A stretch of DNA of 5,647 nucleotides from Actinomycetes bacterium (GTDB lineage: Bacteria; Actinomycetota; CALGFH01): NCBI GenBank assembly GCA_030152105.1, contig JASLIH010000447.1, positions 1 through 5,647 on the forward strand, written 5' to 3'. The first letter of the stretch is position 1; each line of letters opens with the position of its first letter. The position numbers and the translations under genes are program-made. Below the pieces are notes generated by a model. It ran no database searches, was not told the origin of the DNA, and saw only the letters and a program-made list of their open reading frames with translations. This document shows positions 1-5,357 of this stretch, piece by piece.

Positions 1-225
1 CTGGCCGAGCTGGACCCCGACGTCCTGGCGTCCATCCACCCCGCCCTCGCCGCCGCCGACCTGTCAGTGCTGGCCGTCGAGGGCAGCCTGGCCGCCAAGG
101 CCACCCCCGGCTCCACCAACCCCTCCCGGGTCGACGACCAGCTCACCGTCCTCGAGGTCGCCGCCTCGGCCGCCCGCACCTGGTCGGCCGGGTTCCGTCC
201 CGTCCTCGACCTGGGTCTGGACTAG
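1..225 (+). CDS. argH: Argininosuccinate lyase, C-terminal fragment (5' end outside window)
   Basis: Frame 1 is open from the left edge to a TAG at 223-225, giving the last 74 residues of a protein that starts outside the window. The stretch SVLAVEGSLAAKATPGSTNP followed by SRVDDQL matches the C-terminal helical region of the argininosuccinate lyase/fumarase superfamily. There, ArgH proteins typically read like 'S..ASVASR...GGTAP.RV..QL'. ArgH is cytoplasmic, works as a tetramer, and splits argininosuccinate into arginine and fumarate, the last step of arginine synthesis. The catalytic Ser loop and the GSSxMPxKxNP signature would lie upstream and are not visible. No other arginine gene is in view, and the gene converges on the membrane protein that follows. 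GST replaces the usual GGT, so a diverged lyase of the same superfamily remains possible. Confidence 0.7.
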   Translation: MAELDPDVLASIHPALAAADLSVLAVEGSLAAKATPGSTNPSRVDDQLTVLEVAASAARTWSAGFRPVLDLGLD

Positions 226-237
226 CTCAGAACCTGG

Positions 238-250
238 GCCGGCCGCCGGC
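238..250. terminator. Weak GC hairpin between convergent genes
   Basis: A 5-base stem, GCCGG and CCGGC, with a 3-base loop lies in the 37-base gap between the argH stop and the stop of the convergent membrane protein. It has no T-tract on either strand. Its position suits a bidirectional terminator, but in DNA this rich in GC such short stems are common by chance. Confidence 0.25.
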
Positions 251-262
251 GGAACCCGGCGA

Positions 263-1093
263 TCAGTGCATCGACTCGGCGATGCGGAGTGCCTCCTCCT
301 TGGAGAGCTCGCCCTCCAGGCGCAGGGTCAGCTCGCCCCGTTGCCAGATCAGGGTGTTGCCGGCCAGGCGGGTCTGCTCCTCCCGGAACCTCCCGGCGCG
401 GTCCAGGTAGGTGAAGAAGTGCGGCTCGCCGCTGAACCAGTAGGCGGGCTCGCCGTCGACCTCGACGAACTCGACCTGGCCGGCCACGGCGACCTTCTTG
501 ATGAACTCCGGGGTCGTCTGGCCCTGGAACTCGGTGATCAGCAGCCCGGCGTCGGTGAAGCCCGAGGCGGGCAGGCCCGGCCGGGCGCGCCAGACGAGGT
601 CGACCCGGCCGCCGGGAGGCACGGCCTCGGAGACGAACACGGCATCCGGCCGCTCGAGCCCGCCGGTCTGTGGCACCAGGACCGGGAAGTCGACCCGGCG
701 CCGGGCCTCCGCGAGGCTGACCCGCTCCCCGAGCCCCAGGTCGAGGCGCTCACCCGGGGCGGTGGTGACGGTCGGCGGCGGGTTCCCGCCGAGCTCGACC
801 CCGATCCCGTGCAGCCCCAGCCGCCGGGCCACCGCCTCCCTGGTCCCCGGCGAGGCGGCCAGCACGGCCACGGCCAGCAGGACCACGGCCAGCCCGGCGA
901 CGGCCAGCCGCCGCCAGCCGGTCAGGCCGCCCAGCCATCGCCGGCCCCGGGCCGCCGGAGCCGGCCGGGCGGCCACCGGGAGCTGGTCCAGCCTGGCAGT
1001 GACGGCGGTGGCCAGGTCGGGTGTGGGCGGGAACTCCAGGGAGGCGGCCAGGTCGGCCAGCGCCCGGTCCAGGTCGAGCTCGCGCCGGCTCAT
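263..1093 (-). CDS. Probable anti-sigma factor, single-pass membrane protein with DUF4367-like C-terminus
   Basis: This 276-residue protein has a cytoplasmic N-terminus of about 58 residues, one strong membrane segment at about 62-80 (LAVAGLAVVLLAVAVLAA), and a long extracytoplasmic part. Arg/Trp residues before the helix fit an inside N-terminus. The C-terminal portion, about 205-276, has a β-rich pattern ending in a NTLIWQ..GELTLRLEGELSKEEALRIAESM-like stretch. This resembles the DUF4367 domain often found in proteins encoded next to ECF sigma factors. The N-terminal part has no HxxxCxxC motif, so it is not a zinc-binding anti-sigma domain. Its ATG overlaps the sigma gene stop as ATGA, and a strong GGGAGGTGA Shine-Dalgarno lies inside the end of the sigma gene, so the two are almost certainly translationally coupled. 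By inference it binds and holds the sigma factor at the membrane until an external signal is sensed. Confidence 0.7.
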   Translation of the reverse strand: MSRRELDLDRALADLAASLEFPPTPDLATAVTARLDQLPVAARPAPAARGRRWLGGLTGWRRLAVAGLAVVLLAVAVLAASPGTREAVARRLGLHGIGVELGGNPPPTVTTAPGERLDLGLGERVSLAEARRRVDFPVLVPQTGGLERPDAVFVSEAVPPGGRVDLVWRARPGLPASGFTDAGLLITEFQGQTTPEFIKKVAVAGQVEFVEVDGEPAYWFSGEPHFFTYLDRAGRFREEQTRLAGNTLIWQRGELTLRLEGELSKEEALRIAESMH

Positions 1094-1686
1094 CGGTCAC
1101 CTCCCGGCAGCGTGGTCGGGGCCGCCGCCGCGCCCTGCTCGGCCAGCACGGCCCGCAGCCGGTCCAGCGCCCGCGACAGGCGCGACTTCACCGTTCCCGG
1201 CCGGCAGCCGAGGGCGGCGGCCATCTCGGCCTCGGACAGCTCGAGGAAATACCGGCAGGCGATCACCTGGCGGTCGTTCTCGCCCAGCCGCCCCATGGCG
1301 GCCAGCAGCAGCAGCCGCTGCTCGGTGGCCAGCGCCGCCGCCTCGGGGGACGGGGCCGCGTCCCCCGAGGGGCGGTCCTCGGCGACCCGCAGCGCGAGGT
1401 CGTCCTGGCGCCGTCCGCTGCGGCGACGGTTGCGGGCCTCGTTGGCCACGATCGCCAGCAGCCACGGCCGGAACGGCGACCCAGCCCGGAACCGCGGCAG
1501 CGCGTACCAGGCCTTCACGAACCCCTCCTGGGCGGCGTCCTCGGCGTCGGCCGACCCCCCGGCGATCACGCACGCCGTCCTGAAGGCGAGGTCCTGGTAC
1601 CGCCGGACCAGCACCTCGTAGGCACGCGCGTCACCCCCTCGTGCCTGCTCGACGAGCTCCTGTTCGTCCAGTGGTCGGCCCTCCAC
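1090..1686 (-). CDS. ECF-type RNA polymerase sigma-70 factor
   Basis: With the GTG at 1686 this is a 198-residue protein, the normal size for an ECF sigma factor. Region 2 spans about 10-88: ELVEQARGGDARAYEVLVRR, then DAEDAAQEGFVKAWYALPRF (core binding and -10 recognition), then FRPWLLAIVANEARNRRR. A linker follows. Region 4, about 115-180, ends in the helix-turn-helix LSEAEMAAALGCRPGTVKSR that reads the -35 element. The frame stays open up to 1851, but that extension overlaps the 3' end of the upstream gene and is Arg/Pro-rich without sigma homology. GTG-1686 is the first conventional start after the upstream stop, though it lacks a good Shine-Dalgarno, so the start is uncertain. The protein directs RNA polymerase to a small regulon and is likely controlled by the coupled membrane protein downstream. 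I cannot assign an ECF group. Confidence 0.88.
   Translation of the reverse strand: MEGRPLDEQELVEQARGGDARAYEVLVRRYQDLAFRTACVIAGGSADAEDAAQEGFVKAWYALPRFRAGSPFRPWLLAIVANEARNRRRSGRRQDDLALRVAEDRPSGDAAPSPEAAALATEQRLLLLAAMGRLGENDRQVIACRYFLELSEAEMAAALGCRPGTVKSRLSRALDRLRAVLAEQGAAAAPTTLPGGDR
1097..1105 (-). promoter_or_regulatory. Ribosome binding site for the anti-sigma gene, inside the sigma gene
   Basis: On the minus strand GGGAGGTGA lies with its GGAGG core six bases before the ATG at 1093. It overlaps the last Gly-Gly-Asp codons of the sigma factor. Together with the ATGA stop/start overlap it fixes the anti-sigma start and predicts coupled, roughly equal synthesis of both proteins. Confidence 0.8.
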
Positions 1687-1708
1687 GGACTCGGTCTCGC
1701 CAATCCAT

Positions 1709-1733
1709 ACACCACCCGGGGCCGGGAGGTTCC
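1709..1733 (-). promoter_or_regulatory. Candidate ECF-type promoter for the sigma/anti-sigma pair
   Basis: On the minus strand GGAAC (1733-1729) is followed after 16 bases by GTGT (1712-1709). GGAAC is the classic -35 element of many ECF sigma factors, and the spacing fits an ECF -10. The motif sits in the 65-base gap between the stop of the upstream gene and the GTG of the sigma gene, and would give a 5' leader of about 15-20 bases. It suggests autoregulation. The -10 part is weakly defined, so this is a prediction. Confidence 0.4.
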
Positions 1734-1751
1734 AGTTTCGGGTGGCCGCCG

Positions 1752-3866
1752 CTACTCGACCGGCACGCTGACCGGCTGGAGGTGCGGCACGCCGTCGCTC
1801 CGGTCGAGGAGGTAGAGCCGGAGCTGGCGGTGGCCGTCTCCGGGCTTCCACAGGAAGTCCGGGGTGAGCACGGCGAACCTGACCGCTGGCTCGCCGGGGC
1901 GTTCGGGGAAGGGCTCGGACGCGCCGCCGATCCTGCCGTTGACGGCGACCAGCACGGTGGCGCCGGGCCGCGGGGGGGACGTGAGCCGACCAGAGACCAG
2001 GGCCGGAACCGTTCCCGACCCGGGGCGTACCTCCCGGAATGACCGGCGGTCGTCCAGCTCGGCGGTGGCCGGGGTGCCGCCGATCAGGCCGACCGAGGCT
2101 GGGGCGCGGTAGACCAGGTCGGCCGAGGTGCCGAACCGGTACAGACCGCGCACGCCCTCCGAGCCCCGGACGAGGGTGTCGGTGGTGCCCTCAAGGACCT
2201 GGGCCCAGTTGCTGGGGCCGTCTCGGACCTCGCGACGGCCGGGGATGTCGTACCACCACTTCTCGGTCCGGGTGCGAGTCGGCTTGCCGGTCTGGGAGGC
2301 GCCGTCCGTCGTCCACGGCACCGTGATGCCGGCCAGGTCGGCCACGGTCGGGAGCAGGTCGACCTGCTCCCAGTTGCGGTCGTCGACGAGGCCGTCGTCC
2401 TGGCCCGGGGCCTTGATGAACTGGGGCACCCACATCAGGTCGGGGGCGTTGCGCTGGCCGAGGGCGCGACTGGGCTCACCGGAAGTCCAGCCCTCGCCAT
2501 GGTCGGCCCCCATGACGACCAGCGACCGGTCCCACATGCCCTCGGCCTTGAGCTTGTCGATGACCTGGCCGACCAGCCGATCGGTGTAGGCCACCTGGAG
2601 GAGGTGCTGCTGATGGGCCCGCTCGACCACCGGAGCCGGCAGCCGGTCGCTTCGGAAGGCGCCCCCGAAGGTCTTGTAGTTGTACTGGTTGCCGGACGGC
2701 AGGTACCGCCACGGCTGGTGGGGCAGCAGCAGGTGCAGGAAATGCAGGCCCGGCCGGTCGCTGGACCTGAGCCCGTGCAGGAAGTCGTCGAAGCGCGCGA
2801 GCTGGTTGCGCCCGGCCTGCTTGAAGCGGAAGTCCCCGGCCGCGGTCTCCTTGGACCGCGGCTCCAGCTCCGCTTGTGGCCGGGCCTGGTCGACGAACAG
2901 GGCCGGGTCGAAGGCGGCGTCGTACGGCTGGAGGATCTGCTTCAGGACCCGTGCCGAGTCCCCGGCCACTCCCCGCAGCCCGGACTGCTGGGGGTAGCCG
3001 GCGGCCGGCGTGCAGTGGCGGGGCGGGCAGAGCTGGCTGATGGTCTCGTAGGCGGTCACGTCGTACTGCCGGCCGAAGAGGGTGAACAGGTTGTCGGGGT
3101 ACTCGGTGTAGGACGGGGCCCGGGCGCCGTCCGGGTACCTGCCGGTCAGCATCGCCGGAAGCGCCCACGGCGTGAACCCGGCCACGCCGGTGGCGTTGCG
3201 GTACCAGGTCGACTGGTCGGCGAGGGCGGCGAAGCTGGGGTAGACCCGCCGGTCGATGCGACCCTTGGCGTCGAGCAGGGAGCTGAGCGGGAACTCGTCG
3301 AACAGGAGCATCACCACCGGCGGCCGGTCGCCGGCGGCCGCCGCCGGCGGGTCGGGGGCCGCCGGCGCCCGCGCCGGCAGGACCAGCGCCGAGGTCGGAG
3401 AGACCAGGAGGAACAGCAGCGCGAAGGCCAGCGGGGCCGGGGTCAGGAACCGTAGCCACAGCCGCGGCCAGGGCAGGCCGGCGTACAGCACGCCCCCGAC
3501 CAGACCGGCGGCCGAGGCGACCGCGGCCAGCCGCGGGCCGCGCAGGCCGGTCGTGGCCTTGACCACCTCGACCGCCAGCAGCATGAACAGGCCGGTGATG
3601 GCGGCGAGGTGCAGGTGGCGCCTGAGCGTCCCGCTGATGAGCCCGGCCAGCGCCTCGACGACCGAGATGGTCAGGGCCGGCAGCACCGTCACGGCGGCAA
3701 CCAGGAGCAGGATGTCGAGCCGGTCGGCCCGGCGGAACAGGAACATGTCGGGGCTTCGGCCGGTGACGTCCAGCACCGGCTGGGCGATGACGAGGCCGGT
3801 CAGCGCGAACAGCTCGGCCGGGGCCCAGAGGGGGGAGGCCTCCAGCTCATCGACATTGCGGGTCAC
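1752..3866 (-). CDS. Polytopic membrane protein with sulfatase/alkaline-phosphatase superfamily domain
   Basis: The protein has 704 residues. The first 165 hold about five hydrophobic segments (roughly 15-35, 50-75, 85-105, 112-130, 143-163). An Ala/Pro-rich linker and an extracytoplasmic sulfatase-like (PF00884-type) domain follow at about 182-520. Metal-site residues are visible: D190 in PPVVMLLFDEF, T232 in GFTPWALPAMLTGRYP, H383 in LLPHQPW, and D455-H456 in MGADHGEGW. T232 falls where sulfatases carry the formylglycine Cys/Ser of CxPSR, so this is unlikely to be a formylglycine sulfatase. A Thr nucleophile is typical of phospho-transferases such as LtaS. C280 and C285 (CPPRHC) could form a disulfide. 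Residues beyond about 520 form a separate β-rich part with no clear match. The likely role is transfer or removal of a phospho-group on an envelope glycan or lipid; the substrate is unknown. The start is a GTG without a visible Shine-Dalgarno, 31 bases after the EAL remnant. Confidence 0.8.
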   Translation of the reverse strand: MTRNVDELEASPLWAPAELFALTGLVIAQPVLDVTGRSPDMFLFRRADRLDILLLVAAVTVLPALTISVVEALAGLISGTLRRHLHLAAITGLFMLLAVEVVKATTGLRGPRLAAVASAAGLVGGVLYAGLPWPRLWLRFLTPAPLAFALLFLLVSPTSALVLPARAPAAPDPPAAAAGDRPPVVMLLFDEFPLSSLLDAKGRIDRRVYPSFAALADQSTWYRNATGVAGFTPWALPAMLTGRYPDGARAPSYTEYPDNLFTLFGRQYDVTAYETISQLCPPRHCTPAAGYPQQSGLRGVAGDSARVLKQILQPYDAAFDPALFVDQARPQAELEPRSKETAAGDFRFKQAGRNQLARFDDFLHGLRSSDRPGLHFLHLLLPHQPWRYLPSGNQYNYKTFGGAFRSDRLPAPVVERAHQQHLLQVAYTDRLVGQVIDKLKAEGMWDRSLVVMGADHGEGWTSGEPSRALGQRNAPDLMWVPQFIKAPGQDDGLVDDRNWEQVDLLPTVADLAGITVPWTTDGASQTGKPTRTRTEKWWYDIPGRREVRDGPSNWAQVLEGTTDTLVRGSEGVRGLYRFGTSADLVYRAPASVGLIGGTPATAELDDRRSFREVRPGSGTVPALVSGRLTSPPRPGATVLVAVNGRIGGASEPFPERPGEPAVRFAVLTPDFLWKPGDGHRQLRLYLLDRSDGVPHLQPVSVPVE

Positions 3867-3876
3867 GCGACGTGAC
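3862..3876. repeat. Perfect inverted repeat over the start codon of the membrane hydrolase gene
   Basis: GTCACG-CGA-CGTGAC is a perfect 6-base inverted repeat with a 3-base centre. It covers the GTG start at 3866 and the ten bases before it. It could be an operator or an RNA hairpin that hides the start codon. A chance occurrence is not excluded. Confidence 0.35.
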
Positions 3877-3897
3877 GCTATCAGGTGGCCAGGTGCC

Positions 3898-4335
3898 CTA
3901 CTGCCAGCGGCGGTCGTGACCCAGGAGCTCGCCGACCCGGGCGGCGGTCTCGGGGCGGGCGAACAGGTGGCCCTGGGCGTAGTCGCAGCCGAGCTGGTCG
4001 AGCTTGGCCAGCTGGCGGGGGGTCTCGACGCCCTCGGCGATGACGGTCAGGCCGAGGGTGTGGCCGAGGCCGATGACGGCCGCGACCATCGCGTCGTCGG
4101 AGGGGTCGAGGTCGAGGCGGGCCACGAACGAGCGGTCGATCTTGAGCGACGACAGCGGCAGGTACTGGAGCGAGGCCAGGGACGAGTAGCCGGTGCCGAA
4201 GTCGTCCACCGAGACGTGGACGCCGAGCGCGGACAGGCGCTTGAGGGTGGTGGCGGCCGAGGCCGGGTTGGCGGCCAGGGCCCGCTCGGTGACCTCCAGG
4301 CAGAGCCAGTCGGGGTCGGTGCCACCCCTCGACAC
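3898..4335 (-). pseudogene. Truncated EAL-domain protein (cyclic-di-GMP phosphodiesterase remnant)
   Basis: The open frame of 145 residues from a GTG at 4335 contains only the C-terminal half of an EAL domain. Visible motifs are LCLEVTE (11-17), VDDFGTGYSSL (43-53), LKIDRSF (64-70), VIAEGVET (98-105) and CDYAQGHLFARP (117-128). These include the Glu, Asp-Asp, Lys and Glu residues that normally bind metal and catalyse cyclic-di-GMP hydrolysis. Missing are roughly the first 90-100 residues of the domain, including the E-A/V-L signature, and any GGDEF, PAS or membrane part. The product could not fold as a complete TIM barrel or work as a phosphodiesterase. In the same frame upstream, to about 4386, the codons read LVGAPEVVHTPVQV, similar to the segment that precedes LCLEVTE in intact proteins. 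No start codon exists there, so the remnant seems longer than the open frame. A short expressed protein is possible but less likely. Confidence 0.75.
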
Positions 4336-4402
4336 CTGAACGGGGGTGTGGACAACCTCGGGCGCCCCAACTAGCGGTGGGCTACTCTCCCCCTCCGGGG
4401 GG

Positions 4403-4420
4403 CCCGGCGTCGGCGCCGGG
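4403..4420. terminator. GC-rich hairpin after the reductase gene
   Basis: CCCGGCG and CGCCGGG form a perfect 7-base stem with a 4-base loop, 14 bases after the stop of the minus-strand reductase. There is no T-tract, but terminators in high-GC actinobacteria often lack one. It probably ends the reductase transcript and separates it from the EAL remnant. Confidence 0.45.
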
Positions 4421-4462
4421 GGCTGAAGGCCGGCTATCGGGGGCCGGGGGGTGAAGGCCGAC
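4418..4462. repeat. Pair of 17-base imperfect direct repeats flanking the reductase stop
   Basis: Read on the plus strand, GGGGGCTGAAGGCCGGC (4418-4434) and GGGGGGTGAAGGCCGAC (4446-4462) match at 15 of 17 positions and are offset by 28 bases. The first copy touches the reductase stop codon and the second lies in its last codons. Origin and role are unknown; a local duplication or rearrangement scar next to the truncated EAL gene is plausible. Confidence 0.5.
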
Positions 4463-5342
4463 CTGTCCCATCCGCGCGACCCCGCAGTGGCGGCAGGCCC
4501 ATGATGCGGCGCTTGGTGGCGTCGGCGGCGGAGGTCGGGAGCGCGACCAGGGCGGCCACGACCAGGCGGTTGCGGGCGGGGACCACGTACCGTGCGGCCG
4601 GGCGGGCTGAGGTGGCGGCGCGAACGATCGCCCGACCCGCCGAGGCGGGGCCGGGCGCGAGGTGGTAGACGCGGGACCAGGCGGCGTCGGTGCCGGCGAG
4701 GGCGGTGGCGTACGGGGAGGCCGGGTCGCGGTAGGGGGCCAGGCCGGCCAGGGCCTGGGCCGCGAAGCCCGTCCGCACCGCGCCGGGCTCGACCAGGATC
4801 ACGGTGATGCCGAAGGGGGCCAGCTCCATCCGCAGGGTGTCGGTCATGGCGGCGACGGCGTGCTTGGTGGCGTTGTAGGCGCCCAGGAGGGGCATGGCGA
4901 CCCGGCCCATGATGCTGCCCACGTTGACCACCCGGCCCTGGCCGCGCTCGCGCATCGCCGGGACGAACGCTCTGGTCACCGCCAGGAGCCCGAACACGTT
5001 GGTGTCGAACAGCTGACGCAGGTCGCGCTCGGCCAGCGCCTCCAGCGGGCCCGGGAGGGCGTAGCCGGCGTTGTTGACCAGCACGTCCAGGCCACGCCCG
5101 CCGGTGCGGCGCTCGGCCAGCGCCCGGGCGGCCTCGACCGAGGCCGGGTCGGTCACGTCGAGTGTCACCGGTTCCAGCCGGCCGCGGGCCCGGCCCCGGG
5201 CCTCGCGGGCCAGGGCGGCCAGGGCGTCGGGGCGGCGGCCGCCGGCCAGGACCAGGTGCCCGGCCCGGGCCAGGCGCAGGGCCGCGTCCCGGCCGATGCC
5301 CGAGGTGGCCCCGGTGATCAGGATGCTCTGTCCAGGCGGCAT
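4434..5342 (-). CDS. Short-chain dehydrogenase/reductase (SDR family, classical type)
   Basis: Starting at the ATG at 5342 this is a 302-residue protein. It has the full classical SDR set: cofactor-binding TGATSGIG at 10-17, NNAG at 90-93, catalytic N115 in DTNVFG, S143 in VGSIMG, the Y156-N-A-T-K160 motif, and EPGAVRTG at 185-192. Two Arg residues after the second strand (AGGRRPD, 33-39) suggest NADP(H) preference. It is likely a cytoplasmic oxidoreductase; the substrate cannot be told from sequence. The C-terminal part, about 245-282, holds a moderately hydrophobic stretch (RLVVAALVALP) seen in some longer SDRs, and the last ~15 residues are low-complexity Gly/Pro/Arg overlapping a DNA repeat. 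The frame stays open to 5525, but that extension lacks homology and overlaps the divergent peptidase, and the residues after ATG-5342 fit the usual SDR N-terminus. No Shine-Dalgarno precedes the ATG. Confidence 0.9.
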   Translation of the reverse strand: MPPGQSILITGATSGIGRDAALRLARAGHLVLAGGRRPDALAALAREARGRARGRLEPVTLDVTDPASVEAARALAERRTGGRGLDVLVNNAGYALPGPLEALAERDLRQLFDTNVFGLLAVTRAFVPAMRERGQGRVVNVGSIMGRVAMPLLGAYNATKHAVAAMTDTLRMELAPFGITVILVEPGAVRTGFAAQALAGLAPYRDPASPYATALAGTDAAWSRVYHLAPGPASAGRAIVRAATSARPAARYVVPARNRLVVAALVALPTSAADATKRRIMGLPPLRGRADGTGRPSPPGPR

Positions 5343-5345
5343 AAG

Positions 5346-5351
5346 TAGGAT
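5346..5351 (+). promoter_or_regulatory. Leaderless-type -10 element for the S9 peptidase gene
   Basis: TAGGAT fits the TAnnnT consensus and sits exactly at -12 to -7 relative to the A of the ATG at 5358. This is the spacing expected when transcription starts on the start codon itself, as is common in actinobacteria. No Shine-Dalgarno is present. No clear -35 is visible upstream, and any such element would lie in the reductase coding region. Confidence 0.55.
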
Positions 5352-5357
5352 GCTTTC

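Noticed and set aside
266..1621. Long plus-strand open frame (451 codons) opposite the sigma and anti-sigma genes
   Set aside because: Its product is low-complexity Gly/Pro/Arg/Gln without domains, and it lies antisense to two well-supported genes. Long antisense frames are expected in high-GC DNA.
1706..1708. ATG on the minus strand just upstream of the sigma gene as an alternative start
   Set aside because: It is out of frame with the sigma factor and reaches a stop after about 25 codons. Its Arg/Gly-rich product has no features.
1687..1851. N-terminal extension of the sigma factor by 55 codons
   Set aside because: It overlaps the 3' end of the upstream membrane hydrolase gene, is Arg/Pro-rich, and precedes the normal start of sigma region 2 by far more than usual.
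2499..3455. Plus-strand open frame antisense to the membrane hydrolase
   Set aside because: The translation is Gly/Val/Glu-rich with no recognisable motif, and the opposite strand carries the metal-site motifs of a known superfamily.
4347..4355. A TTGTCCACA sequence on the minus strand, identical to the actinobacterial DnaA box
   Set aside because: It is a single copy with no second box, no AT-rich region and no dnaA/dnaN nearby. It falls in what appears to be decayed EAL coding sequence.
3256..4374. Plus-strand open frame of 372 codons across the hydrolase start and the EAL remnant
   Set aside because: It crosses two minus-strand genes and has the Ser/Arg/Ala-rich composition of a shadow frame. 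No domain is visible.
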